From: an uncultured Bacteroidota bacterium | GTDB taxonomy: Bacteria > Bacteroidota > Bacteroidia > Chitinophagales > Chitinophagaceae | Length of the DNA: 64,000 bases | NCBI GenBank assembly: GCA_903865435.1 | Contig: CAIPJS010000077.1 | Coordinates: forward strand, 20,526 to 84,525 | Direction of reading: 5' to 3' | In this document: positions 49,909-59,466 of the stretch, piece after piece | Layout: each line of letters opens with the position of its first letter | How positions within the stretch are numbered: position 1 is the stretch's first letter | Translations under genes and position numbers: made by a program | The notes under the pieces: generated by a model | What the model was told of the DNA's origin: nothing | The model's input: the letters and a program-made list of their open reading frames with translations, nothing else | Databases searched by the model: none

Positions 49909-51120
49909 TTAGGAAACAACTGCGGTTTCTTTTTTCTCTTTAAAAAATAAAATAAAGGCAATTAATACAGCGCCTGCAATGGCTGCAGGAACTAACCATA
50001 TACTTTGCCAATTGTGCTGGCTTGCAGCACCCGCTGCAGTGGCCACTTTATATTGGTCCACCACATGGCCACTATACAAGGTACCTATATACATACCTAC
50101 CCCATAAGTAGCGAAGGTAAATAAGCCTTGTGCTGCATTTTTAATTTTTTCACCCGCTTTTTTCTCGGTGTACATATAGCCTGTTACAAAAAAGAAATCG
50201 TAACAAACGCCGTGTAAAATAATACCTGCATATAACATCCAGCTATGTTCCATATTGCCATAAGCAAAAAATACATAACGGAGTAACCAAGCACTAATGC
50301 CTAATATGAGCATATTTTTTACACCTACTCGATTAAACATAAAAGGAATGGCTAGAATGAATAAGGCCTCTGACATTTGACCCATGGTCATTTTACTAGC
50401 TGCGTTTTCTAAACCTACTTCATTTAAAAAGGGATTCGCGAATCCGTAATAAAATGAAAGAGGGATACAAATTAAAATAGCTGATACGAAGAATATAAAA
50501 AACGATCTTGATTTAAATAATACAAAGGCGTCGGTGCCTAAGATAGAACCCATAGTTACTTTTTCTGCTTGTGCTTTAGGAGGTGTATTAGGAAGTGCGA
50601 AGCTTAATAGTCCTAAGAAAGCAGATACTGCAGCAGCTACATAAAATGTGCCCTCTGTTTTCTCAATACCTAATTGACCAATAACAATACCTGCCGCTAT
50701 CCAACCTAAGGTACCAAAAACGCGTATCCAAGGGAATTGTTTTCCAGGGTCGGTCATTTGAGCAAAGGCTACACTATTACTTAATGCAATAGTAGGCATG
50801 TACAATAAAGCGTATACTAAAATAACCCAGTAAAAACTTTGGTTATTGGCTTTAGTAGCATAAAAAAGTAAGGCAGCGCCTACAAAATGTAAAACCCCCA
50901 TAATTTTTTGTGCTGCAAAAAAACGATCGGCAATCATGCCTACAAAAAAGGGACTAAAAATAGTGGCAATGGCTACCGCACTATAGGCAGCTCCAATATC
51001 AAGCCCTGTTGATTTTAAAATTTCACCCATATAAGTACCCATTGTCACATACCATGCGCCCCAAATATAATATTGTAGGAACATCATGGAGGATAGCATT
51101 ACGCTAATTTTTGTTTTCAT
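49909..51120 (-). CDS. MFS transporter (nucleoside/sugar permease, NupG-like)
   Basis: 12-TM pattern; MFLQYYIWGAWYVTMGTYMGEIL; FAQMTDPGKQFPWIRVFGTLGWIAAG. Confidence 0.85.
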   Translation of the reverse strand: MKTKISVMLSSMMFLQYYIWGAWYVTMGTYMGEILKSTGLDIGAAYSAVAIATIFSPFFVGMIADRFFAAQKIMGVLHFVGAALLFYATKANNQSFYWVILVYALLYMPTIALSNSVAFAQMTDPGKQFPWIRVFGTLGWIAAGIVIGQLGIEKTEGTFYVAAAVSAFLGLLSFALPNTPPKAQAEKVTMGSILGTDAFVLFKSRSFFIFFVSAILICIPLSFYYGFANPFLNEVGLENAASKMTMGQMSEALFILAIPFMFNRVGVKNMLILGISAWLLRYVFFAYGNMEHSWMLYAGIILHGVCYDFFFVTGYMYTEKKAGEKIKNAAQGLFTFATYGVGMYIGTLYSGHVVDQYKVATAAGAASQHNWQSIWLVPAAIAGAVLIAFILFFKEKKETAVVS

Positions 51121-51225
51121 ATATCGAGCTGTTTTTAAGCGTATTCAATATACTCAAAAAATTGGAAAATTGCCTTTTAGCGCAAGAAAAAATGATGAAA
51201 AACCAATTAAAAAATAGATAGTTTT

Positions 51226-52392
51226 TTAAGCTTCTAAAGCCTGTAGTATATCGGCTACAATATCTTCTTTATGTTCAAGGCCCACCGATATTCTAATTAA
51301 GCCATCGCTAATACTTACCGCATCTCTTTCTGCTGGTGAGAGTTTTGAATGCGTGGTGCTAGCAGGGTGAGATGCTATACTTCTTGTGTCACCTAAATTA
51401 GCTGTAAGCGATAACATTTTTAAATGGTTTAAAAAATGTCGGCCTGCTTCAAGTCCTCCTTTTATTTCAAAACAAACTATACCTCCACCATTTTTCATTT
51501 GCTTTTTAGCAATAGCATAATGAGGGTGCGATGTTAACAATGGATATTTTACAAAATTAATTTTTGAATGACCTTCTAATTTTTCAGCAACAAATAAGGC
51601 ATTGCTGCAATGTCTTTCCATTCTCACTTCTAAAGTTTCTAGACTTTTACTTAATACCCATGCATTGAATGGAGATAAAGAAGGACCAGTAGCGCGACAG
51701 AATAAATACATTTCATGGATTAAGTCCTTGCGACCTACAACGGCACCACCTAAAACACGTCCTTGTCCATCTATCCATTTAGTAGCTGAATGAATCACTA
51801 AGTCGGCACCTAAATCTATTGGAGTTTGACCAATAGGAGTGGCAAAACAATTATCTACATTTAAAATAATATTATGCTTTTTTGCAATGGTACTTACCAT
51901 GGCAATATCAATCACTTCTAATCCAGGATTAGTAGGGGTTTCTAAATAAATCATTTTGGTTTGCGGCGTAATGGCTGCTTCCCATTGAGCAGCAGTGGCA
52001 TTGGCACTTACATAACTAAAATCAATCCCGTATTTAGGTAAGTACTTAGAAATAACGTTACGCGTACTTCCAAAAACTGAATCACATGATAAAAGATGAT
52101 CTCCTTTTTTTAATAAGGCCATAAAAGAACCAAACACTGCACTCATTCCAGTAGCAGTAGCAAAACCTGCTTCTGCATTTTCTAAAATACATAAACGGTC
52201 TACAAATTCTTGCACATTTGGGTTAGAAAAACGACTATAAATATTTACATCTGTTTCATCGGCAAAAGCAGCGCGCATATCTTCTGCATTATCAAAAGTA
52301 AAACTACTTGTTAGATATAGGGGGCTCGCATGTTCTCCTTCTGCCGTTCTAGGAATCTGCTTTCTTATTAATTTCGATTGCGTATGCTTCAT
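51226..52392 (-). CDS. PLP-dependent trans-sulfuration enzyme (O-acetyl/O-succinylhomoserine sulfhydrylase-like)
   Basis: VIHSATKWIDGQGRVLGGAVVG PLP-lysine motif; opposite strand to metX. Confidence 0.9.
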   Translation of the reverse strand: MKHTQSKLIRKQIPRTAEGEHASPLYLTSSFTFDNAEDMRAAFADETDVNIYSRFSNPNVQEFVDRLCILENAEAGFATATGMSAVFGSFMALLKKGDHLLSCDSVFGSTRNVISKYLPKYGIDFSYVSANATAAQWEAAITPQTKMIYLETPTNPGLEVIDIAMVSTIAKKHNIILNVDNCFATPIGQTPIDLGADLVIHSATKWIDGQGRVLGGAVVGRKDLIHEMYLFCRATGPSLSPFNAWVLSKSLETLEVRMERHCSNALFVAEKLEGHSKINFVKYPLLTSHPHYAIAKKQMKNGGGIVCFEIKGGLEAGRHFLNHLKMLSLTANLGDTRSIASHPASTTHSKLSPAERDAVSISDGLIRISVGLEHKEDIVADILQALEA

Positions 52393-52436
52393 ACAAATAA
52401 TTTTATGTGCTTAATCTTTTTCAATTTATTTCTATC

Positions 52437-52856
52437 TTATCCTAGCTCCACTTCCCAAGTAATCACAGCACCTGCTGCGCTTAGGGTAGCTGCTACAGAA
52501 CAATATTTATCTATGGACAAAGCGCAAGCTTTTTCTGCTTTCTCTTTGGTCATTGTGCCTTTGAATTTGAAAATAATATGAATGGTCTTCCACAAAGCAG
52601 GCTCTTTGCCTGTTTCACGTTCACCATCAATAACCATTTCAAAAAATTCTATGGTTTCTTTTTGTTTGTTTAATATCATCACAATGTCCACACCACTGCA
52701 TGCACCCAATGCACTCAATAAAGTTTGCATAGGTCTTAGTCCTGTGCCATGGCCTCCTTGGTCTACAGGAATGTCCAAGCGCATCGTATTATGGGCTTCA
52801 TCTACCGCATTAAAAGCAAATCCATCGTTCATCCTGGTCACGATCATCCTAGCCAT
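52437..52856 (-). CDS. OsmC family protein
   Basis: QTLLSALGACSGVDIVMIL; AL(S)IDKYCSVAATLS. Confidence 0.9.
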   Translation of the reverse strand: MARMIVTRMNDGFAFNAVDEAHNTMRLDIPVDQGGHGTGLRPMQTLLSALGACSGVDIVMILNKQKETIEFFEMVIDGERETGKEPALWKTIHIIFKFKGTMTKEKAEKACALSIDKYCSVAATLSAAGAVITWEVELG

Positions 52857-52951
52857 ACATTAATAATTGTTAGTTAATGGAAATATAAATTCCAATGAAT
52901 ATGCAAATGTAATTCAAATAGATAGTTACTTTGCACTACAATTCGAAAAAA

Positions 52952-53974
52952 ATGGAACCATTGGTCTATCAATATGATACCCCTTTTACGCTGGAATGTG
53001 GGGTGAGCCTGCCGCAATTGAAGATTGCTTATCATACTTATGGCAGTGATGCATCAGGTAAAAAAGTAGCATGGGTATGTCATGCGCTTACCGCTAATTC
53101 GGATGCGGCCGATTGGTGGAAGGGACTTATTGGGCCTGGGTCTTTAATTAATCCTGACGATTATTTTATTGTATGTGCGAATATCATTGGTTCATGTTAT
53201 GGATCTACTGGTCCATTGAGCAGTGAAATTGTGGGCACTTCCATTGGATTTGAGCAATTTCCAACTGTAACCATTCGAGATATGGTGCAAGCACATATTT
53301 TATTGCGTCAACATTTAGGCATCCATCAAATTGATTTGTTGTTGGGTGGAAGTATGGGTGGTTACCAAGCATTGGAGTGGGCGATATTTGAACCCACTGT
53401 TATTAAAAAAATGTTTTTGATTGCAACTTCACCTTCTGAAAGTGCATGGGGTGTTGCCGTACATACGGCACAAAGATTGGCCATTGAAGCAGATTGTACT
53501 TGGAACGAACCAACACCCAATGCTGGTGCGAAGGGATTAAAAGCGGCGCGTGCAATTGGTATGTTAACCTACCGCAACTACGGCATCTTTCAAGAAAAAC
53601 AAACCGATGAGGATCCTGAAAAAATTGACAATTTTAAAGCCTCTTCTTATATCAATTACCAAGGAGATAAATTGGTAAAAAGATTCAATGCTTATAGTTA
53701 TTGGTTATTGACCAAGTCTATGGACAGTCATCACTTGGCAAGAAAAAGAGGCGGAGATTTAATAGCCACTTTACAATCCATTCAAATTCCTACATTTATC
53801 ATTGGTGTAAGTAGTGATATTTTATGTCCTTTAGATGAACAAAGGTTTATGGAACAACATATGCCCAATGCTACCCTGGTGGCGATTGATTCGGTGTATG
53901 GGCATGATGGTTTTATTATTGAATCGGTGCAAATTTCGGCACATTTAAAAGCCTGGTTGGCCAAACAAGCTTAA
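52952..53974 (+). CDS. metX: Homoserine O-acetyltransferase
   Basis: Alpha/beta hydrolase, LLLGGSMGGYQALEWA; DILCPLDEQ; YGHDGFI. ORF track begins at a TTG within a promoter-like segment; ATG 52952 preferred. Confidence 0.92.
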   Translation: MEPLVYQYDTPFTLECGVSLPQLKIAYHTYGSDASGKKVAWVCHALTANSDAADWWKGLIGPGSLINPDDYFIVCANIIGSCYGSTGPLSSEIVGTSIGFEQFPTVTIRDMVQAHILLRQHLGIHQIDLLLGGSMGGYQALEWAIFEPTVIKKMFLIATSPSESAWGVAVHTAQRLAIEADCTWNEPTPNAGAKGLKAARAIGMLTYRNYGIFQEKQTDEDPEKIDNFKASSYINYQGDKLVKRFNAYSYWLLTKSMDSHHLARKRGGDLIATLQSIQIPTFIIGVSSDILCPLDEQRFMEQHMPNATLVAIDSVYGHDGFIIESVQISAHLKAWLAKQA

Positions 53975-54002
53975 TTAATATTAATTTTACTAAAAGACAC
54001 CT

Positions 54003-54182
54003 ATGAAATTTTTAAGACAAATTGGGGAGTACTTATTTATTGTAAAACGCGATCCAAATCAAGAAAGATCAGGAATGATGAAAGCCATGCATGGCATGAA
54101 TCGCATTTCCTTAATGATGTTTTTGATCGGACTTCTGGTGATGCTTTTTAGATTTGTAATTCTGCCTTATTTTAGGCATTAA
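54003..54182 (+). CDS. Small (59 aa) predicted single-TM membrane protein
   Basis: MKFLRQIGEYLFIVKRDPNQERSGMMKAMHGMNRISLMMFLIGLLVMLFRFVILPYFRH*; complete ORF below the ORF-track length cutoff. Confidence 0.65.
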   Translation: MKFLRQIGEYLFIVKRDPNQERSGMMKAMHGMNRISLMMFLIGLLVMLFRFVILPYFRH

Positions 54183-54183
54183 A

Positions 54184-55299
54184 TTATTTGTGCTGCAAGG
54201 TTTGTAAAATAATATCAGCAGCTACTTCACTTGCCTTTTCTCCAGAATACAATTTATTTTTTAACGCAAGATAATCGGCTTGTATATTTTTTTGTGTGGT
54301 AGGATCTTCTAATAATTTAGTGAGCTCGTCTACTAAATTATCGGTATTTAAATTTTCTTGAATCAATTCTTTCACCACTTCTTTTTCCATAATTAAATTT
54401 ACTAGTGCAATAAATTTAATTTTCACAAAACGCTTTGCCAATGCCAAAGTAATGGAATTGCCTTTGTAACATACTACCTCAGGCACCCCTAATAATGCAG
54501 TTTCTAAAGTAGCCGTTCCACTGGTCACCAGTGCTGCTTGACTGTATTGTAAAAGCGCATAGGTGCTCGCTTTGACCACATGTACATTGGGTTGATGTGG
54601 AATTAAAGAGGCAAACCAATCATCATCCAATCCAGGCGCTTGCGCCACTACAAAATGATGGCCAGGAAAGTGAATGGCCACGCTTAACATGATGGGTAAT
54701 TTTTTTTCAATCTCTTGCTTCCTACTGCCAGGCAATAAAGCAATCATGGGCTCGTCTTTAAATTGAGGCAGAGGATGGGCTAGATTTTGTTGGGCAGCAA
54801 TTACTTCCATTAAAGGATGTCCCACATAATCTACTTCCCAGTCCCATCTATCTTTAAAATATTTTTGCTCAAAAGGTAAAATACATAATAATTTATCAAT
54901 GCTGGCACGCATGGCAGGGACTCTGTTTTCTTTCCAGGCCCAAACCTGTGGTGCAATAAAATAAATCACTTTTAAATTTTCTTGCTTCGCCCATTTGGCA
55001 ATTCTTAAATTAAAGCCAGGATAATCAATACATATTAAAACATCAGGTGCAAATGCTTTGATGTCTTTTTTACAAAAACGAATATTCTTAACAATAGTAG
55101 TTAAATTAAAAAGCACTTCTACCAAGCCCATAAAAGCTAGGTCTCTATAATGTTTCACCAATTTACCGCCAGCAGCTTGCATTAAATCGCCACCCCAACA
55201 TTGCACTACTGCATTGTTGTCCATGTTTTTGAGCGCTTTAATTAAATTGGCGCCATGTAAATCTCCGCTGGCTTCACCAGCTATGATGTAATATTTCAT
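54184..55299 (-). CDS. lpxB: Lipid-A-disaccharide synthase
   Basis: YYIIAGEASGDLHGA; ALLPGSRKQEI; TSGTATLETAL. Confidence 0.95.
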   Translation of the reverse strand: MKYYIIAGEASGDLHGANLIKALKNMDNNAVVQCWGGDLMQAAGGKLVKHYRDLAFMGLVEVLFNLTTIVKNIRFCKKDIKAFAPDVLICIDYPGFNLRIAKWAKQENLKVIYFIAPQVWAWKENRVPAMRASIDKLLCILPFEQKYFKDRWDWEVDYVGHPLMEVIAAQQNLAHPLPQFKDEPMIALLPGSRKQEIEKKLPIMLSVAIHFPGHHFVVAQAPGLDDDWFASLIPHQPNVHVVKASTYALLQYSQAALVTSGTATLETALLGVPEVVCYKGNSITLALAKRFVKIKFIALVNLIMEKEVVKELIQENLNTDNLVDELTKLLEDPTTQKNIQADYLALKNKLYSGEKASEVAADIILQTLQHK

Positions 55300-55596
55300 T
55301 TATAAAAACCATTTACACGCAATGGCAATGACTGCGTAAATACAAGTCGTAAAAAATATGCCTTTGGCTATTTTGTCTTTTTGTTTTTGAAAGAAGATGG
55401 TGAGCATCACTCCGTTGATAAGCAAAGAGATGCTTATCATGGCCGATAAAATAGATTTTTGACGATTCAATAAATCTAAAAATTCATTTATTCCAAATGC
55501 ATTAAATCTCCATTCATAAAAAATGAGAAAGCCTAAGAAAGGCATCAGTAAGCCTACCATGACGCCAACAATATAATTGTCTTTTACCATTTCCAT
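55300..55596 (-). CDS. Hypothetical membrane protein between surE and lpxB
   Basis: 98-aa ORF with three predicted TM stretches, directly adjoining lpxB and overlapping surE. Confidence 0.75.
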   Translation of the reverse strand: MEMVKDNYIVGVMVGLLMPFLGFLIFYEWRFNAFGINEFLDLLNRQKSILSAMISISLLINGVMLTIFFQKQKDKIAKGIFFTTCIYAVIAIACKWFL

Positions 55597-56369
55597 TTTT
55601 TACTTAATTTCTCTTTAATTACATGGTTGGTCAAATCAAATTGCACAGGTACCACACTCACATAATTATTTTTTAAAGCCCATACATCGGTGTCTTTGGA
55701 TTTATCAAAATTTACAAACTCACCTGTAAGCCAATAATATTTTTTACCATGAGGATCGGTTCTTTCAACAAATTTCTCATCATATTTAGCATAAGATTGT
55801 TTGCAAATTTTAATGCCTTTAATTAAATCGGTGGCTACTTTTGGAATATTTACATTCAAACAAAGATGTTTGTCCAAGTGCTTGTCTGCCAATAATTTTT
55901 TTACAATAATTCGAGCATAATGCTGGGCAGCTGTAAAATCGGCATCAATGCTTAGGTCCAAAAGACTAAATCCAATACTTGGAATACTTTCAATAGAGGC
56001 TTCTAAAGCAGCCGACATGGTGCCTGAATAAATTACATTGATGGAATGATTCGCTCCATGATTGATGCCACTTAAACAAATTGAAGGCTTGCGGTGCAAT
56101 ACTTTATCTACCGCTAATTTTACACAATCCACTGGAGTACCACTACAAGTATAGGCTTCTACGCCATCTACAATAGGTGCTTTTTGTAATCTTAAATGTT
56201 GTCCTAGAGTAATGGCATGTCCCATACCGCTTTGGGGTTTGTCTGGGGCGACCACCACCACTTTACCAAGATCTTTGACAGCTTCCACCAAAGCCTTTAT
56301 GCCTGGGGCACTGATACTGTCGTCATTGGTAATTAAAATAACTGGTTTTTCTTCTTTCTTCTTTACCAT
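55584..56369 (-). CDS. surE: 5'/3'-nucleotidase SurE
   Basis: ILITNDDSISAPGIKAL, SGINHGANHSINVIYSGTMSAALE. ORF track start at 56402; internal MVKKK preferred. Confidence 0.93.
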   Translation of the reverse strand: MVKKKEEKPVILITNDDSISAPGIKALVEAVKDLGKVVVVAPDKPQSGMGHAITLGQHLRLQKAPIVDGVEAYTCSGTPVDCVKLAVDKVLHRKPSICLSGINHGANHSINVIYSGTMSAALEASIESIPSIGFSLLDLSIDADFTAAQHYARIIVKKLLADKHLDKHLCLNVNIPKVATDLIKGIKICKQSYAKYDEKFVERTDPHGKKYYWLTGEFVNFDKSKDTDVWALKNNYVSVVPVQFDLTNHVIKEKLSKKWKW

Positions 56370-56412
56370 AATGCAAGTTACCAAGATAGGCCCGCGCAAC
56401 AAAATAAAGAAA

Positions 56413-56471
56413 ATACTAAAAAATATTTGGTAATACTAATATATTTAGTATATTGCACTAAAATCATTAGT
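56413..56471 (+). promoter_or_regulatory. Tandem dyad operator candidate upstream of XRE/S24 regulator
   Basis: ACTAA-N5-TTAGT at 56435-56449 and again at 56457-56471 (22-bp phase); extra ATACTAA half-site at 56413-56419. Confidence 0.6.
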
Positions 56472-56472
56472 T

Positions 56473-57276
56473 ATGTCATACGCAGGAAAAAATTTAAAGT
56501 ACATCAGAAAGCAGCGCGAATGGACACAAGAAGAAATGGCCAATCAACTTCAAATCAAGCGTTCCTTGGTAGGAGCTTATGAAGAAGAAAGAGCCGAGCC
56601 CCGCTTGGAAGTAATGGAAACCATTTGTGCAAAATTCTCCATTAGTTTGGAGGAATTTTTATTCCAAGATTTGGCCTTATTAAGTGCCAATGGGGAAGAT
56701 TCAAGTGGCTCTAATAATAGCTATATGGAGCGTCGTAGAGCCTTGAAATCGGATAAGTCCATTTCATTGGCATCTATGGTCACATTTGTACCGGTAAAGG
56801 CAGCAGCAGGTTATTTGGCTGGTTACGCCGATCCTGAATTTCTAGACGAATTAAATACCTTCACTTTGCCTATGTTGGCGCCAGGGGACTACCGCGCTTT
56901 TGAAATTTTAGGGGATAGCATGTTGCCTACGCCAAGTGGTAGTGTCATTGTGGGAGAGAAGGTAGGAAGCTTTAAAGAGGTAAAAAACAGCAATACTTAT
57001 ATTGTAGTTTCCAATGCGGATGGGGTAGTTTATAAGCGTATTATTACGAATGATGATCGTTCAAATACTGGGAAAGAGGATAAGCTTACTTTGTTGAGCG
57101 ACAATCCTTTATACGAGCCATATCAAGTAAATGCAACCGATATTGTAGAAATATGGAAAGCTGTTTATATCATACACAAAGCAGGGGCACAACCTATGTG
57201 GAATGTGGATCAATTAGCCGGTGTAGTGAATAATCTACAGGATCAAATTACAAGTTTAAAGAAAAAATTGAATTAG
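56473..57276 (+). CDS. XRE-family transcriptional regulator with S24/LexA-like C-terminal domain
   Basis: HTH: NLKYIRKQREWTQEEMANQLQIKRSLVGAYEEERAEP; S24-like FEILGDSMLPT and VVYKRI. Confidence 0.9.
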   Translation: MSYAGKNLKYIRKQREWTQEEMANQLQIKRSLVGAYEEERAEPRLEVMETICAKFSISLEEFLFQDLALLSANGEDSSGSNNSYMERRRALKSDKSISLASMVTFVPVKAAAGYLAGYADPEFLDELNTFTLPMLAPGDYRAFEILGDSMLPTPSGSVIVGEKVGSFKEVKNSNTYIVVSNADGVVYKRIITNDDRSNTGKEDKLTLLSDNPLYEPYQVNATDIVEIWKAVYIIHKAGAQPMWNVDQLAGVVNNLQDQITSLKKKLN

Positions 57277-57351
57277 TCTATTTTAATAAATTGAATATCA
57301 TTGTATTACAACAATATATTTAAATAAAAATAGCTGAATTTAATATTCATC

Positions 57352-58887
57352 TTATTCCCACTCTATGGTGGCGGGGGGTTTACTACTTATATCATAGACC
57401 ACTCTGTTGATGCCTCGAACTTCATTGATAATGGCATTGCTTACATGCGCCAAAAACTCATAAGGTAGGTGTGCCCAATCGGCGGTCATTCCATCTACCG
57501 AGGTAACAGCTCTCAATGCAATGGTGAATTCATAAGTACGTTCGTCACCCATTACGCCCACACTTTTTACTGGCAATAAAATAGTTCCAGCCTGCCATAC
57601 TTTGGTATACAGGTCAAACTCTTGTAAGGCATTCATGTAGATATGATCGGCTGCTTGTAAAAGGGCCACTTTCTCTGGAGTGATATCGCCCAATATTCTA
57701 ATGGCCAATCCTGGTCCTGGAAAAGGATGTCTATTAATTAAGTTGGCAGGGATGCCCAATTCTAAACCTACTTTTCTTACCTCGTCTTTAAATAAATACC
57801 TAAGCGGCTCCACCAATTTAAGGTGCATGGTATCAGGTAAGCCACCCACATTGTGGTGTGATTTAATGGTTTGAGAGGGACCATGAACACTTACGCTTTC
57901 AATCACATCTGGATAAATTGTTCCTTGACCTAAGAATTTGGCTTCCAATACTTTAGATGCTTCTATTTGAAATACATCTATAAATAGTTTTCCAATAATT
58001 TTTCGTTTTTCTTCGGGCTCAGACTTGCCTACAAGGGCATCATAAAACATTTGCTTCGCATCAATACCTGTTACATTTAAGCCAATGGATTTATAGATGT
58101 CTAATACGTCTTGGAACTCATTTTTTCGAAGTACGCCGTTGTCTACAAAGATGCCATGCAATCTGTCTCCAATGGCTCTATGAATGAGGGTAGCGGCTAC
58201 CGTACTGTCCACGCCACCACTTAAAGCCATAATCACATGACTGTCTCCAATCTGCGCTTTTAACTTGTCCACAGTTTCTTGTACAAAGGATGAAGGGGTC
58301 CAATTTTGATGGCAACCACAAATTTCTACCAGAAAGTTCTGGATCAATATTTTACCCTCTGTGGAATGATATACCTCGGGATGAAACTGAAATCCATGTA
58401 ATGGGTTGCCGGCGTCTTGTTTTTTTCTAAAAGCAGCTACTGGAATACTGTCTGTATCGGCCAAGAGTTCAAAATCTGCTGGTAGCTGTGTAATGGAATC
58501 GCTATGGCTCATCCAAACCTGGCTATTGTTGGCTATATTTTTAAATATAAGGTCGTCCTTTTGAATGCGCAATTGGGCACGACCGTATTCTCTTTTGTTT
58601 GATTTTTCTACTTTTCCACCAAAGTTTTTGGCACTTAATTGGGCACCATAACATATGGTTAAAACAGGTAGTTTGTCTAGAATGGCTTTGATGTCCACAT
58701 TGGGTGCATCGGCTTCATTCACACTTGCGGGCGAACCGCTTAAAATGACTCCTTTTAAGGTGGAATCAAACTCTATTTTGCTATTAAAAGGCTTTATCTC
58801 GCAATAAACGTTGGCTTCTCTTACCGCACGGGCAATAAGCTGTGTATACTGGCTTCCAAAGTCAAGGATGAGTATCTTTTCAGTCAT
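57352..58887 (-). CDS. guaA: GMP synthase (glutamine-hydrolysing)
   Basis: GATase motif [23 protein letters not shown]-terminal dimerisation [12 protein letters not shown] start 58902 overlaps a promoter-like box; ATG 58887 preferred. Confidence 0.96.
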   Translation of the reverse strand: MTEKILILDFGSQYTQLIARAVREANVYCEIKPFNSKIEFDSTLKGVILSGSPASVNEADAPNVDIKAILDKLPVLTICYGAQLSAKNFGGKVEKSNKREYGRAQLRIQKDDLIFKNIANNSQVWMSHSDSITQLPADFELLADTDSIPVAAFRKKQDAGNPLHGFQFHPEVYHSTEGKILIQNFLVEICGCHQNWTPSSFVQETVDKLKAQIGDSHVIMALSGGVDSTVAATLIHRAIGDRLHGIFVDNGVLRKNEFQDVLDIYKSIGLNVTGIDAKQMFYDALVGKSEPEEKRKIIGKLFIDVFQIEASKVLEAKFLGQGTIYPDVIESVSVHGPSQTIKSHHNVGGLPDTMHLKLVEPLRYLFKDEVRKVGLELGIPANLINRHPFPGPGLAIRILGDITPEKVALLQAADHIYMNALQEFDLYTKVWQAGTILLPVKSVGVMGDERTYEFTIALRAVTSVDGMTADWAHLPYEFLAHVSNAIINEVRGINRVVYDISSKPPATIEWE

Positions 58888-58903
58888 AGCGCGAAGATAC
58901 ATA

Positions 58904-58937
58904 AAAAAAATCCCGCCTCGATTACTCGGAGCGGGAT
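58904..58937 (-). terminator. Intrinsic terminator downstream of rpsT
   Basis: On minus strand ATCCCGC..GCGGGAT followed by a T-run. Confidence 0.8.
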
Positions 58938-58981
58938 GGGTATAATTGATTAGTTAATCTTAATTATCGAAAAAGCATTCA

Positions 58982-59242
58982 CTAAGCAGTTGCTTTAACA
59001 GCAACGTGTTTGGCCAATTTGCTTTTTAAATTAGCAGCTTTGTTTTTGTGGATAATGCCACGTTTTGCTAATTTGTCAATTTGAGAAATGATATTAGGTA
59101 ATTTTTCATTGTAGACCTTTTGATCGTCTGCAGTTTTTAATTCACGAATAGCGTTACGGGTAGTTTTACCATAATAACGGTTGCTGTCGCGACGTTTTGT
59201 TGCTTGTCTAATATCTTTTTTAGTTGCCGAGTGATTTGCCAT
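58982..59242 (-). CDS. rpsT: 30S ribosomal protein S20
   Basis: MANHSATKKDIRQATKRRDSNRYYGKTTRNAIRELK; KNKAANLKSKLAKHV. Confidence 0.95.
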   Translation of the reverse strand: MANHSATKKDIRQATKRRDSNRYYGKTTRNAIRELKTADDQKVYNEKLPNIISQIDKLAKRGIIHKNKAANLKSKLAKHVAVKATA

Positions 59243-59466
59243 GTATTATTTAATTTTCAGGAGGGCAAAGGTAAGGTACTTAAACAAATAATTAAAATTA
59301 AAAATGAAAAAAAAGCAATTTCTATATAAATAATTGATTATCAATATTTTATATATATTTTACGATCTAGCATTACTGCCTTCATTGCTTTATTCTTTTG
59401 AAGGCTTAATTAGCAGTTTTAAACGGATATTTGCACCACCAGAAAACAAAGCGCACGCTCTAGAAA

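Noticed and set aside
52862-52951. SAM riboswitch upstream of metX
   Set aside because: Leader is short and AT-rich; no recognisable SAM-I or SAM-II elements.
56473-57276. Prophage repressor/phage remnant
   Set aside because: The regulator is repressor-like, but flanking genes are surE and guaA and no phage structural, integrase or lysis genes are present.
58904-58937. Purine riboswitch/attenuator for guaA
   Set aside because: The hairpin is better explained as the rpsT terminator; a promoter-like TATCTTCG box sits after it and no riboswitch-like aptamer is visible in the ~45 nt upstream.
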